A DNA stretch of 14,479 nt, taken from NCBI GenBank assembly GCA_964580585.1, contig CAZOKZ010000091.1, positions 1 through 14,479 of the forward strand, given 5' to 3'. Below are positions 1 to 8,734 of this stretch, piece after piece (position 1 is the stretch's first letter; the number at the start of each line of letters is the position of its first letter). The notes beneath the pieces are model-generated. The model did not search any database and was not told the origin of the DNA. It saw nothing but the letters and a program-made list of their open reading frames with translations. A program made the position numbers and the translations under genes. The stretch comes from CAZOKZ01 sp964580585. GTDB taxonomy: Bacteria > Sumerlaeota > Sumerlaeia > SLMS01 > JAHLLQ01.

Positions 1-20
1 ATTTAACTCAGGTGGCGTAC

Positions 21-3000
21 ATGTCCGGCACGACCCTCGAACAAAACGCACGCGCGGCTGCTGGCAAAGCGGCGGAGGTTTCGCTTCGCCTGTTGTCAGA
101 AAATTCTCGCGTATTTGCTGATTTGATTGCGGAGTTGGGGTCGGAAAAACGTTCCATCGTATTGCAAAACCTCGAGGGGTCCGCTTTGGCACTCGTGGCG
201 GCGGCGCTTCAGAAAAAACTCAACCGCCCGGTTCTCATTTTAACCGCTGGGATGGAACGTGCCGAACAACTGGTCGATGACCTGGAATTTTTCGGCGCAT
301 CGAATCCCTTGCATTTTCCAAAATGGGAAGTGCTGCCCTACGACGAGGAAGACCTGAGCCTCGAAGTCACCTCGAAACACCTGGACGTATTCGAGGCAAT
401 CGATCGGTCGCGTGCTGCCAAAAAAGGTGCCTCCTTCGCGATTGCCGGACCCATCGATGCCGTAATGCAGAAAGTCCTCCCCCTTGAACGCCTGGGTGGG
501 CGGACGATTCGCTTCGCCTGGGGCGACCAGGTGAACCTTGGCAAATTGGTCGAAGACCTCGACCGTGCAGGATACGAACGTGTGGGACTTGTGGAATCGC
601 GCGGCGAGTTTTCTATTCGCGGGTCCATCGTCGATATTTATCCGCCAAACACCGACGACCCCATTCGACTGGATTTATTCGGCGACGAAATCGAGTCGAT
701 CCGCAAATTCGATGTTTCGACGCAACGTTCGACGGACGACTTGGGGACAGAGAGCGAAATCGCCATACCGGCCTCGCGCCTGAAGCACCAGATAGAAGAT
801 TTTCTTCTCGGCGGGGGAGAGTTGGTCACCCTGTTTGATCTGTTGCCGTCGGACACGTTGATCTTGCTCGATGCGCCCGAACGATTCGAGGAAGTCGGTA
901 CATACTTTGAATCCGCTGTTGAACGCCAATTTTTTGAAATTCTGCACGAAGACTCACCGCTGGGACCGCCTGAGCGATTCATTGTTCCTCATCGGCAACT
1001 CTACCGTTGGATTGAAAATTTCCGTCGTCTCGAACACACACGTCTGCCCGTTGATTCGGACGACAAAACCGTCGCACCGTTTTTGTTCCCAACCGGTGGA
1101 TTTTCCGCACTCAGCGGCGAATTGAATGACTGGATCAGCCAGATCAAAAAACGACAGCACGAAGATTACCTCGTCATTATTGTGTGCGACAACGAAGGCC
1201 AGGTTCAACGCTTCGACGACGTGTTGCGTGAAAACGAAGTCAGCGCGCGGGCGTTGCTTGCCGAAAAAGATTTGAAAAATTTCTCGATGCGCAGCGCCGT
1301 CGAAGGCTATCGCGACGTGCTGCTGGTCGTCGGCGGCGTGCACGAAGGTTTTGTCTTCCATGATATTCGTGTGGCGCTGATCACCGACCGTGAAATTTTC
1401 GGTCGGTATAAACGGCGTCATATTTACAAGAAAATTTACAAGGGCCGCCCCATTGCGAGCTCGAACGATATCCAGCGCGGCGATTACGTCGTGCACGTCG
1501 AGCACGGTATTGGAAAATTCCTCGGCACGCGCCAGCAAGTCATCGATGGGCGCACGGTTGATTTGCTCGAACTCGGGTACGCGGATGGCGACAAGCTCCT
1601 TGTGCCGGTGGAAAAAATCCGGTTTGTGCAAAAATACGCCAGTGCAGACACGGACAAGGTTACGCTTGATCGTCTCGGAACAAATCGCTGGCAAAAGCGC
1701 CGCAAGAAGTCGAACGAAGAAATCGAAAAAATGGCCGCCGCACTGATCGAGCTTTACGCCAAGCGTGAAGTTTCCCGACGTGAGCCATTTGGCCCCGATA
1801 CGCGTTTGCAAAACGAGTTCGAGTCATCGTTTCCGTATCAGGAAACGCCCGACCAGATCAAAGCGATCCTCGAAGTCAAACGCGACCTCGAACGCCAGCG
1901 TCCGATGGATCGTTTGGTTTGTGGCGACGTGGGGTATGGTAAAACGGAAGTTGCGGTGCGCGCAGTGTTCAAGTGCGTTGAGGAAAAACGTCAGGCGGCG
2001 ATTCTGGTGCCGACGACGATCCTGGCGCTTCAGCATTTCCAAACGTTCAAAGACCGCTTTGCCGATTACCCGGTTAAGGTCGCACTGCTTTCGCGCTTTC
2101 AAAAGCCCGCCGAAATACGGAAAACGATCGCGTCACTCAAGACCGGTGAAATTCAAGTGGTTGTCGGCACGCACAAATTACTTGGTAAGGAAGTAGCCTT
2201 CAAAGACCTCGGTTTGCTGGTTGTCGATGAAGAACAGCGCTTTGGCGTTAAAGCAAAGGAACGTCTCAAGGAACTGCGCGCCGAGGTGGACATTCTGACG
2301 CTGACGGCCACGCCGATTCCGCGCACGTTGTACATGGCGATGTCGGGATTGAGGGACTTGTCGCTAATTACCACGCCGCCGCCTGATCGGCATCCGATTA
2401 AAACACGTATCATCAACTGGGCCGAAGAGCCCATCGCCGAAGCAATTTTACGTGAACTCAATCGTGGTGGCCAGGTGTTCTTCATCCACAACCGCGTGCA
2501 TAACATCCAGGCGGTGTCGGATCAGATTCAGAAAATCGTCCCGCATGCACGCATTGGCATCGCCCATGGCCAGATGAAGGAATCCGAGCTCGAAGATCAC
2601 ATGATCAATTTCGTTCAGGGCGATTACGATATTCTGGTTTCAACCACGATTGTCGAGTCGGGCATCGATATTCCGAACGCCAACACGATCATCGTCAATC
2701 GCGCCGACGCCTTTGGCCTCGCGCAGCTTTACCAATTGCGAGGCCGCGTCGGGCGCGAAAAACGACGCGCTTACGCGTACTTGATTGTGCCCCAGGGACA
2801 AGCCATCACCGAGCAAGCCGTCAAGCGTCTCGCCGCCATCGAGGAATTCACCGAACTCGGTTCGGGTTTCAATATTGCCATGCGCGACATGGAAATTCGC
2901 GGCGCGGGCAATTTGCTCGGCAAAGAACAGCACGGTATCGTGAACGAAATCGGGTTCGAGCTCTATTGCGAGATGCTCCAGGAGGCCGTGGCGCGCCTGC

Positions 3001-3500
3001 GAGGCGATGATGTCCATGACCAACACGACGTGGAAATCAAGTGGGCGATCAGTAGCTATATCCCGGCGCCCTTTGTTCCGGTGGAAACCCAGCGGGTGAA
3101 TTTTTACAAGCGCCTCGCGATGATGCGTGCGCAAGACGATGTCGAGGATTTGGCCAACGAGTTGCGAGACCGGTTTGGCGAACTTCCACCGCCGGTGGCC
3201 GCGTTGCTCGAAATCACTCGTTTGCGGCTGGCGGCCGCGCGGTTACGGATTGGCTTGGTCGATGGTTCAGGTGTGCGCATTCGGTTGACGCTGCTCGCGC
3301 AAAGCGCGTCACATCTCCGCGACGTTTTGCGCGTCGCTGTAGAAAAATGCTCGACTGTGCAATCGGCAACACCGGAAGGCATGCAATCGGTGTCCGTATC
3401 TCTCAAGCAAGGCGAGCCCCTCGAACGCATCGTTTGGCTGCGCGAATTTCTCAATGCCTGGAACGCGGCGTTGCCTTCAAACGCTCCGGCTGCTGTCTGA
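21..3500 (+). CDS. mfd: Mfd, transcription-repair coupling factor
   Basis: ATP-driven DNA translocase that pushes RNA polymerase off lesions and recruits UvrA for nucleotide excision repair in the cytoplasm. From ATG 21 it has 1159 residues, close to the usual family length of about 1150. Order seen: a UvrB-like N-terminal region (for example RGSIVDIYPP near residue 205); the CarD-like RNA-polymerase-interacting domain starting with GDYVVHVEHGIGKF near residue 487; a superfamily 2 helicase core with Walker A GDVGYGKTE (635-643), DEEQRFG (736-742) and TATPIPRTLYMAMSGLRDL; then the GGQVFFIHNRV segment and the second RecA lobe with the QLRGRVGR motif; and a TRCF C-terminal domain. ATG 21 is preferred over in-frame GTG 12 because AGGTGG (10-15) lies 5 nt before it and would overlap the GTG. 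The next gene starts 6 bp after the stop, so they are probably co-transcribed. Identification is secure. Confidence 0.97.
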   Translation: MSGTTLEQNARAAAGKAAEVSLRLLSENSRVFADLIAELGSEKRSIVLQNLEGSALALVAAALQKKLNRPVLILTAGMERAEQLVDDLEFFGASNPLHFPKWEVLPYDEEDLSLEVTSKHLDVFEAIDRSRAAKKGASFAIAGPIDAVMQKVLPLERLGGRTIRFAWGDQVNLGKLVEDLDRAGYERVGLVESRGEFSIRGSIVDIYPPNTDDPIRLDLFGDEIESIRKFDVSTQRSTDDLGTESEIAIPASRLKHQIEDFLLGGGELVTLFDLLPSDTLILLDAPERFEEVGTYFESAVERQFFEILHEDSPLGPPERFIVPHRQLYRWIENFRRLEHTRLPVDSDDKTVAPFLFPTGGFSALSGELNDWISQIKKRQHEDYLVIIVCDNEGQVQRFDDVLRENEVSARALLAEKDLKNFSMRSAVEGYRDVLLVVGGVHEGFVFHDIRVALITDREIFGRYKRRHIYKKIYKGRPIASSNDIQRGDYVVHVEHGIGKFLGTRQQVIDGRTVDLLELGYADGDKLLVPVEKIRFVQKYASADTDKVTLDRLGTNRWQKRRKKSNEEIEKMAAALIELYAKREVSRREPFGPDTRLQNEFESSFPYQETPDQIKAILEVKRDLERQRPMDRLVCGDVGYGKTEVAVRAVFKCVEEKRQAAILVPTTILALQHFQTFKDRFADYPVKVALLSRFQKPAEIRKTIASLKTGEIQVVVGTHKLLGKEVAFKDLGLLVVDEEQRFGVKAKERLKELRAEVDILTLTATPIPRTLYMAMSGLRDLSLITTPPPDRHPIKTRIINWAEEPIAEAILRELNRGGQVFFIHNRVHNIQAVSDQIQKIVPHARIGIAHGQMKESELEDHMINFVQGDYDILVSTTIVESGIDIPNANTIIVNRADAFGLAQLYQLRGRVGREKRRAYAYLIVPQGQAITEQAVKRLAAIEEFTELGSGFNIAMRDMEIRGAGNLLGKEQHGIVNEIGFELYCEMLQEAVARLRGDDVHDQHDVEIKWAISSYIPAPFVPVETQRVNFYKRLAMMRAQDDVEDLANELRDRFGELPPPVAALLEITRLRLAAARLRIGLVDGSGVRIRLTLLAQSASHLRDVLRVAVEKCSTVQSATPEGMQSVSVSLKQGEPLERIVWLREFLNAWNAALPSNAPAAV

Positions 3501-3506
3501 GACCCG

Positions 3507-4409
3507 ATGAGTACACTCAACCCCAATCGTCCGATTCTTGTCACTGGCGCCAGTGGGTTCCTCGGCGAGCATCTGACACGTTACCTGCTGAAGAAGCGTC
3601 GCTACGTTATCGGTGTTCAATTCAGCCATTTTTTCGAGATATTTGGTTCTCCTACGATTGTCGTGGACTTGCGCGACCCCTCCGCCGTTTCCCGAATGAT
3701 CCGCGATATTCATCCCTGCGCCGTTTTCCACTGTGCCGCCATCACGGATGTGGCTTTTTGCGAGCGAGAACCGGAAAGCGCCCGGGCGGGTATTTTGGAA
3801 GCCACGACCAATTTGGTCGATGCTATTCAGGAACATTCACCCGACACCCGGTTGGTCAGCGTTTCCACGGATCTGGTGTTTGACGGTCAGAATCCACCCT
3901 ACGCCGAAACGGACGAGGCCAAACCTCTTTCCATTTATGGTGGTCTGAAATATCAGGCCGAAGCTCCGGTTCTGAAGTACGAAAAGGGATTCGTTGTCCG
4001 TTCGGCGCTGATGTATGGATCGCCCACCACTCACAAGGGAAGTTTCCTGGCCTGGATGGTGCGCGCATTCATGCGAGGTGAACTGTTACAGTTATTCACG
4101 GACGAAATACGAACCCCGGTCTATGTCGAAGACCTTTACCGGGCGATGATTTTTCTGGCAGAAACCGGTGAACCCGGTTTGTATCACGCCGGAGGACCCG
4201 AATCGCTCACTCGGTTCGAGATGGGGCGCCAGGCTTGCCGGGTTTTTGGATTCAACGAACGTTTGCTGGTTGCTCGAACGCTTTCGGAATCCAAATATGT
4301 GGCGCTTCGACCGCCGGACGTTTCACTGAATTCCGCCCGTTTGTGGCAACGGTGCGGATTTGCGCCCAAATCGTTCCGCGAAGGTTTGAAACATATCGCG
4401 GCACATTGA
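3507..4409 (+). CDS. RmlD-like NAD(P)-dependent sugar-nucleotide reductase/epimerase
   Basis: Extended short-chain dehydrogenase of 300 residues, the usual length for the dTDP-4-dehydrorhamnose reductase (RmlD) family. Visible: an N-terminal Rossmann dinucleotide motif TGASGFLG; the family segment STDLVFDG in place of RmlD STDYVFDG; the catalytic pair Y144-x3-K148 in YGGLKYQAE; and RTPVYVEDLYRA, as in RmlD-type substrate-binding domains. The gene begins 6 bp after mfd with only a weak GAG at 3499-3501 as ribosome site, suggesting translation coupled to mfd. No other rhamnose genes (rmlA, rmlB, rmlC) are nearby, so the true substrate is unknown; a general NAD-dependent epimerase/dehydratase name would also fit. 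The family call is firm, the substrate is not. Confidence 0.85.
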   Translation: MSTLNPNRPILVTGASGFLGEHLTRYLLKKRRYVIGVQFSHFFEIFGSPTIVVDLRDPSAVSRMIRDIHPCAVFHCAAITDVAFCEREPESARAGILEATTNLVDAIQEHSPDTRLVSVSTDLVFDGQNPPYAETDEAKPLSIYGGLKYQAEAPVLKYEKGFVVRSALMYGSPTTHKGSFLAWMVRAFMRGELLQLFTDEIRTPVYVEDLYRAMIFLAETGEPGLYHAGGPESLTRFEMGRQACRVFGFNERLLVARTLSESKYVALRPPDVSLNSARLWQRCGFAPKSFREGLKHIAAH

Positions 4410-4451
4410 AAGCCACGACAGACCAACTTGATTCGATGGAGAGTGCCAAGT

Positions 4452-5810
4452 ATGCGTGCACCCAGATGGAATCGATGCACCCCACTTTTGCTGACATCCC
4501 TCTCGTTCCTGCTCGGAATGCTTCCGGTATCATCCAACGCCCAGGCTGACCAATCCGACGAAATTGGAATCCTGGTAACATGGGGAACCGTAAGGGCCTG
4601 GGAGCCTCTCAACCCGCCGAAGGGCCTCGACGCAGCCTCGAAACTGACGGATAAACTCAATGAATTGAAGGAACAATATCCGGAGGATCTGCTTCTGGAT
4701 CTTGGAGCTTACTCCGGGCCGGGCACGACGATTGAAACGGCGTTTAATGCTCCCCAGTCCGTGTTCTTCGATGAAATGGAATACGACGCAGTGAACCTGA
4801 CTTCCAAAGATTATATGTTCAAAGCGGCCGACATGCGAGGTTTTCGTCAGCGCCCGGAAAAGATGAAAAATCTCTTTCTCAGCAGCATCAATTACAAGGA
4901 TGCCTCGTTGTTCGAGGATTTTCCCACGCACACGGTTGTCGAATCCTCTGGTGGCGAAGTCGCGTTGGGTAGCGTTGCCAGTATCCAAAAAGTATCGAGT
5001 ATGCCCCACGTCGTTCAACATGCTGAGGAAACCGCAGGCGCCGACGTCATCAAATCGATGACCGAAAATTTCTCAGGCCTGTCGATTTTGATGTCCGATT
5101 TGAGCGACCGGGAAACAGAGGAACTCGCCCAATCGAATCCAGACCTGGATTTAGTCCTTTCGACGGAACCCGGCGAGGCAAAACCCCGAAAAGCAGGTAA
5201 TGCTTTCATCTTACCGCGCCAGGAACCTCACGAGATTCAGCATGTGACCATGAAGTTAGACGACGATGGTCAGATTGCGGACGTTACAGCCGAGCGCATT
5301 CCCTGGATCACCCCCGAAGAATACAATTCGCTGGTGAAGTATCCGCTCCCCATTATCGGTATGAGCGTGCCTGGCGAAGGACGAGTTGCCGAACGTCTGA
5401 ATATCGAAAAAGATAACGTCTTTCTCGACGTCCATCGGGGATCGGATTTCCCGAATTTGACCACACGCAAGGACATTTACGTGTACAATATAACGCTGGA
5501 TGGCGAACGCTACCGCGTTTATCGGGTCAATCACATCGTCGGCAGACGCTACTTGCCACTCGATGCGTTGGTGATTTTGAATCGCGATCATACGATCCGG
5601 CAAGTTGTTACAAACATCATGACCTATCCCATTGCTGGAAAACAAAGCCGGATGAAGGAAGTCATGCAGGCAATTACCAACCAACCGCCTAATAAATGGG
5701 ACGTACCGAGTGAATTGATTCGCGGCATCGAAGAGCATGTTCCGAATGTTTTGGACGCACTGAAGAAGACCATTGAACTGGACAAAACGCTCTACGGAGC
5801 CAGTGAATAA
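4452..5810 (+). CDS. Secreted UshA/5'-nucleotidase-like protein lacking metal-binding residues
   Basis: Exported protein of 452 residues. ATG 4452 is chosen over in-frame TTG 4428 because GGAGAG (4438-4443) sits 8 nt upstream and a clean signal peptide follows: basic MRAPRWNR, a hydrophobic LLLTSLSFLLGML core and likely cleavage near SNA-QA (residue 30). The N-terminal 290 residues follow the order of UshA-type calcineurin-like phosphoesterases, but the metal ligands are absent. The first Asp-x-His region reads ILVTWGTV, the LLLDxGD region reads LLLDLGAYSGPGT (80-92), the YDAV-GNHE region reads YDAVNLTSKD (111-120), and the late G-H-x-H region reads STEPGE (237-242). It is probably a catalytically dead binding or scaffold protein, though this rests on motif comparison by eye. 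The last 160 residues (YVYNITLDGERYRVYRV and onward) were not recognised; no haem CxxCH motif is present. It follows the RmlD-like gene by 42 bp, probably in the same transcript, and ends before a strong terminator. Confidence 0.7.
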   Translation: MRAPRWNRCTPLLLTSLSFLLGMLPVSSNAQADQSDEIGILVTWGTVRAWEPLNPPKGLDAASKLTDKLNELKEQYPEDLLLDLGAYSGPGTTIETAFNAPQSVFFDEMEYDAVNLTSKDYMFKAADMRGFRQRPEKMKNLFLSSINYKDASLFEDFPTHTVVESSGGEVALGSVASIQKVSSMPHVVQHAEETAGADVIKSMTENFSGLSILMSDLSDRETEELAQSNPDLDLVLSTEPGEAKPRKAGNAFILPRQEPHEIQHVTMKLDDDGQIADVTAERIPWITPEEYNSLVKYPLPIIGMSVPGEGRVAERLNIEKDNVFLDVHRGSDFPNLTTRKDIYVYNITLDGERYRVYRVNHIVGRRYLPLDALVILNRDHTIRQVVTNIMTYPIAGKQSRMKEVMQAITNQPPNKWDVPSELIRGIEEHVPNVLDALKKTIELDKTLYGASE

Positions 5811-5842
5811 TCACCTGTTGATCATCGTCAACTCACCAATAA

Positions 5843-5876
5843 GAAACCGCCTCTCAATTTTCCGAGAGGCGGTTTC
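5843..5876. terminator. Strong bidirectional rho-independent terminator
   Basis: A perfect 13-bp stem, GAAACCGCCTCTC (5843-5855) with GAGAGGCGGTTTC (5864-5876), has an 8-nt loop AATTTTCC. T-rich bases follow on both strands (CTTTAG on +, TTATTGG on -). It sits between two convergent genes, 32 bp after the stop of the secreted protein and 25 bp after the stop of the desaturase, so it can end both transcripts. Confidence 0.88.
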
Positions 5877-5901
5877 CTTTAGTTCAAGCGAGAAAACGAA
5901 A

Positions 5902-7056
5902 TCAGGCGGTTGCGGGCATCCCCAGCTGACGTAAGTGGCGATAATGGGAACGCACACCATCTAAAATCGAGTAGTGAGCTTGATAATCGATACCGAATTC
6001 TTTGCTGGTTTCTTCTACGATTTTGGCCAGTGCCGGGTAATGAACGTGGCAGATTTTCGGGAACAAGTGGTGTTCGACCTGAAAGTTTAAACCACCCAGA
6101 TACCATGTCCAAATGGGATTTTTACGGGAGAAATCCACCGTGGTTTCCACCTGGTGGATGCACCATTCGTTATCCATGCGGTTGGTGGTTTCATCCGGCA
6201 GGGGAAAATCGGCTTCTTCAAGCGCATGAGCCAGTTGGAAAACGACGCTGATAACGACTCCCTGGATATAAAAGGAAACCAGGTATGCCAGCAACACAAT
6301 CCACCATGCATGACCCACCAGCATCGGAATGATAAAGACCCAGCTCAGGAAAATCAATTTCCCACCGATGAATCCGAGCAAATCCCAGTTCTTGGGACGG
6401 GGGACTGAATGACTGGCGATTCTGCCTTTGATCACGTTGGAAAAATCGTCCAGAAAATTCCACTTCACCGTGATAAAGCCGTAAAGAAACCAAAGATAGT
6501 AGTGTTGAAAACGGTGGAAAGGCAGACGGGGTTGGTGAGGCGAAAGACGGCCCAGATATCCCATGTCGATATCTTCGTCCAACCCGTCGATATTCGTAAA
6601 AATATGGTGGAAGGAATTATGTTTCCAGTTCCACAAATACGAACTGGCCCCGAGGAAATCCATCGTATAGGCCATCACGCGGTTGATGGTGGGACTGTCC
6701 GAGTAGGCTTTATGTCCACCATCGTGTTGAATATTGAAGCCAATCGCCGCCGTTACCAATCCCATTGAAATCAAGAGCGGAATCGCGGTCAGAAAGGTCA
6801 GCGGGGCAAACAGCAGTGCCAGATACGTCCCTAGAAACCAGGCCGCAATAATCGCGGTTTTCAGATACATCTTGGGACTATCGCGAGGGGTCAATTTACG
6901 GCTTTCAAAGTACTCGTCCACGCGTCGCTTAAGTTCGCGTTGAAAACCTGCACTGTTGGGGAAGCGAACTTTCTGGCGAACCGTACGGTTTTTTGGAACG
7001 GCGGGCAGCGTGCCCTCGGACATCGATGGATTGGGGGCGCAAGCGGTTGAACTCAT
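5902..7056 (-). CDS. Membrane fatty-acid desaturase (front-end/linoleoyl-CoA desaturase-like)
   Basis: Integral-membrane di-iron desaturase that inserts a double bond into an acyl chain, drawing electrons from ferredoxin or cytochrome b5. From ATG 7056 it has 384 residues. The three histidine boxes are intact: HDGGH (111-115), HNSFHH (146-151) and QVEHH (326-330). The Gln in the last box is typical of front-end (delta-5/delta-6) and DesA3-type enzymes. There is no fused cytochrome b5 domain. Hydrophobic spans precede box 1 (AAWFLGTYLALLFAPLTFL region) and lie between boxes 2 and 3. The start is uncertain: TTG 7125 and ATG 7104 are in frame, but the family-like sequence begins only at KVRFPNSAGFQREL. 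ATG 7056 has a weak GAAGAG 9 nt upstream. The gene stands alone on this strand and probably tunes membrane fluidity; regiospecificity cannot be told. Confidence 0.9.
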   Translation of the reverse strand: MSSTACAPNPSMSEGTLPAVPKNRTVRQKVRFPNSAGFQRELKRRVDEYFESRKLTPRDSPKMYLKTAIIAAWFLGTYLALLFAPLTFLTAIPLLISMGLVTAAIGFNIQHDGGHKAYSDSPTINRVMAYTMDFLGASSYLWNWKHNSFHHIFTNIDGLDEDIDMGYLGRLSPHQPRLPFHRFQHYYLWFLYGFITVKWNFLDDFSNVIKGRIASHSVPRPKNWDLLGFIGGKLIFLSWVFIIPMLVGHAWWIVLLAYLVSFYIQGVVISVVFQLAHALEEADFPLPDETTNRMDNEWCIHQVETTVDFSRKNPIWTWYLGGLNFQVEHHLFPKICHVHYPALAKIVEETSKEFGIDYQAHYSILDGVRSHYRHLRQLGMPATA

Positions 7057-7429
7057 GCAGTAGAACTCTTCAAAGCGGGGGAATGGGGGTCTGAACTTAG
7101 ACATTGCCGCAGGGGAGATTTTCAAAGCCAGAGGACCGACGATTCATCAGTAGGTCATGCCGCCAGAAAATCCCGTAGCCCATTTATGGCAGAAGGTTTG
7201 TCCCGTAATTTGTCTCGGGCCGTCAACGGCAACCTGCATCGTTCCATTGCAAAAAATGGAATAACCGAATGTTGGATTTCCTGGACCCTGCGCCAGATTT
7301 CCCGGTTCGGGGATTTTGTTTTCATTGACGAAACAACTCGGACGGGTCTCAAATCTGTCAGATATTGTGCCAAAACGGGTTTAGCAGTACTCGGATTTCC
7401 CGCCCGCACACACCGCAAGGAGTGCTTCT
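7057..7429. other. Intergenic region between divergent desaturase and pilT genes
   Basis: About 370 bases separate the divergently transcribed desaturase and pilT genes and should hold both promoters, although no convincing -35/-10 pair was found. Visible structure: a 7-bp inverted repeat TTCCATT (7242-7248) with AATGGAA (7255-7261), and a GC-rich hairpin with T-run at 7299-7322 (listed separately). The pilT ribosome site AAGGAG (7417-7422) is at the right end. Open frames here (7155-7418 minus, 7186-7632 plus) show no family resemblance and are not called. Confidence 0.5.
7299..7322 (+). terminator. Possible weak terminator or attenuator upstream of pilT
   Basis: The 6-bp stem TTCCCG (7299-7304) with CGGGGA (7308-7313), including one G-T pair and a GTT loop, is followed by TTTTGTTTT. 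This has the form of a short rho-independent terminator on the + strand. No + strand gene ends here, so it would act as an attenuator in the pilT leader or end a small unannotated transcript. The stem is short and may be chance. Confidence 0.3.
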
Positions 7430-8584
7430 GTGTTAGATATCACCGAAATGTTACGCGTTTCCGTCGAAAGAGATGCCTCGGATCTTCACATCGCCGTTGG
7501 ACGTCCCCCCGTGATCCGCGTTCACGGTTCGTTGGTGGACTTGGACCATCCGCCGCTGTCGGCAGCCGACACGCGCCGATTGATTTACGGTATTTTGACC
7601 GATATTCAAAAGCAGAAGTTCGAGGAAAATAAGGATTTGGACTTCTCGCTCAGCGTCACCAACGTGGCCCGTTTCCGCGTTAACGCACACTTCCAGCGCG
7701 GATCGGTTGCTGCCGCCTTCCGTACCATTCCACAGATCATTAAGACCTTTGAAGAACTTCAACTTCCGATCAAGGTCCTCAACGTGCTTTGCAGCCGTCC
7801 GAACGGACTGACTTTGGTGACAGGACCGACGGGATCGGGCAAATCGACGACCTTGGCCGCGATGATTAACAAGATCAACGTGGAGCGTCCCTGCCACATT
7901 ATCACGGCAGAGGATCCCATCGAATACCTGCACCAGCATCGCAAAGCGCTGATCGAACAGCGCGAAGTCAACGAAGATACCATGTCGTTCTCCTCGGCGC
8001 TTAAATATGCCCTGCGTCAGGACCCCGACGTGATTCTTGTGGGTGAGATGCGCGACCTCGAAACGATTTCTGCAGCGGTGACAGCCGCGGAAACGGGCCA
8101 CTTGGTTTTCTCAACGCTGCACACCGTGGACGTGGTTCAGACCGTTGACCGTGTGATCGACGTGTTTCCTCCTCACCAGCAGGAACAAATCCGTATCATG
8201 CTTGCAGGTGTGATCGAAGGCATTCTGTGCCAACGCCTGCTGCCAACCGTCAAACCCGGACGTGTTGCGGGGTTGGAAATCCTGGTCGGTACCGACGCTG
8301 TCCGAAACATGATCCGCGAAGGTAAAACGCACCAGGTGCTTGGTTTCATGGAAGCCGGCCAGAAATTCGGCATGCAAACGATGGACCGTTGTTTGACCGA
8401 ATACGCAAAACGCAACGTGATTTCGCGTGAATTGGCGCTGATAAATGCCAAGAAACCGGACGAAATGCGACGTAACCTGGGCATGGGCAGTTCAACGACT
8501 TATGGTTCAAGCGGTGGCGCCTTTGGCGGCGGTGGAGATGCGCCGAAGCGTTCGACCATGGGTAACGCGATGCCGACGATGTAA
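7430..8584 (+). CDS. pilT: PilT, type IV pilus retraction ATPase
   Basis: Hexameric cytoplasmic ATPase that depolymerises type IV pili and powers twitching motility and DNA uptake. It has 384 residues; family members are about 345-370. Visible: the N-terminal PAS-like start LRVSVERDASDLHIAVGRPP; Walker A GPTGSGKST (132-140); Walker B VILVGEMRD (201-209); the His box TAAETGHLVFSTLHT (220-234); and the PilT hallmark AIRNLIRE motif as AVRNMIREGK (290-299). The last one separates PilT from PilB and GspE. The C-terminus adds a low-complexity Gly/Ser tail (SSTTYGSSGGAFGGGG). The start is GTG 7430, preceded by AAGGAG at 7417-7422 with 7-nt spacing. No other pilus genes are in the window. Confidence 0.95.
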   Translation: MLDITEMLRVSVERDASDLHIAVGRPPVIRVHGSLVDLDHPPLSAADTRRLIYGILTDIQKQKFEENKDLDFSLSVTNVARFRVNAHFQRGSVAAAFRTIPQIIKTFEELQLPIKVLNVLCSRPNGLTLVTGPTGSGKSTTLAAMINKINVERPCHIITAEDPIEYLHQHRKALIEQREVNEDTMSFSSALKYALRQDPDVILVGEMRDLETISAAVTAAETGHLVFSTLHTVDVVQTVDRVIDVFPPHQQEQIRIMLAGVIEGILCQRLLPTVKPGRVAGLEILVGTDAVRNMIREGKTHQVLGFMEAGQKFGMQTMDRCLTEYAKRNVISRELALINAKKPDEMRRNLGMGSSTTYGSSGGAFGGGGDAPKRSTMGNAMPTM

Positions 8585-8597
8585 TACTCCTTCACGC

Positions 8598-8626
8598 TTG
8601 ACCAAATTGGCCGAATCGTGTAGGAA
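8598..8626 (+). promoter_or_regulatory. Candidate sigma70-type promoter of the retron transcript
   Basis: TTGACC (8598-8603, five of six bases matching the -35 consensus) is followed by exactly 17 nt and then TAGGAA (8621-8626), a poor -10 box. The predicted start of transcription, about 7 nt later near 8633, would fall just before the a1 repeat at 8638, where a retron non-coding RNA should begin. Position is the main support, since the -10 match is only three of six. Confidence 0.4.
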
Positions 8627-8637
8627 TTTTCATGAAC

Positions 8638-8655
8638 TGACAGCAATTCGCTCTG
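8638..8655 (+). repeat. Retron a1 arm of the long inverted repeat
   Basis: TGACAGCAATTCGCTCTG pairs with the a2 arm at 8834-8851 over 18 bp without gaps, using two G-T(U) pairs (8648 with 8841, 8652 with 8837). The first ten base pairs are all Watson-Crick. In retrons this duplex brings the branching G beside the site where cDNA synthesis begins. Confidence 0.8.
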
Positions 8656-8734
8656 GAGATCCGAACCGCCGAGCGACGAGGCAACTCGCCGTGGCGTTTG
8701 CGATGATCGCTTCACGGCGAACACCGCTAGGATC

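Noticed and set aside
954..1811. 285-codon open frame antisense to mfd
   Set aside because: Lies fully inside the well-conserved mfd gene and its translation shows no domain; a codon-bias shadow.
7155..7418. 87-codon - strand open frame in the desaturase-pilT gap
   Set aside because: No visible ribosome site, domain or typical composition; treated as non-coding.
7186..7632. 148-codon open frame running into pilT
   Set aside because: Overlaps the start of pilT in another frame by 200 bases, and has no ribosome site or family resemblance.
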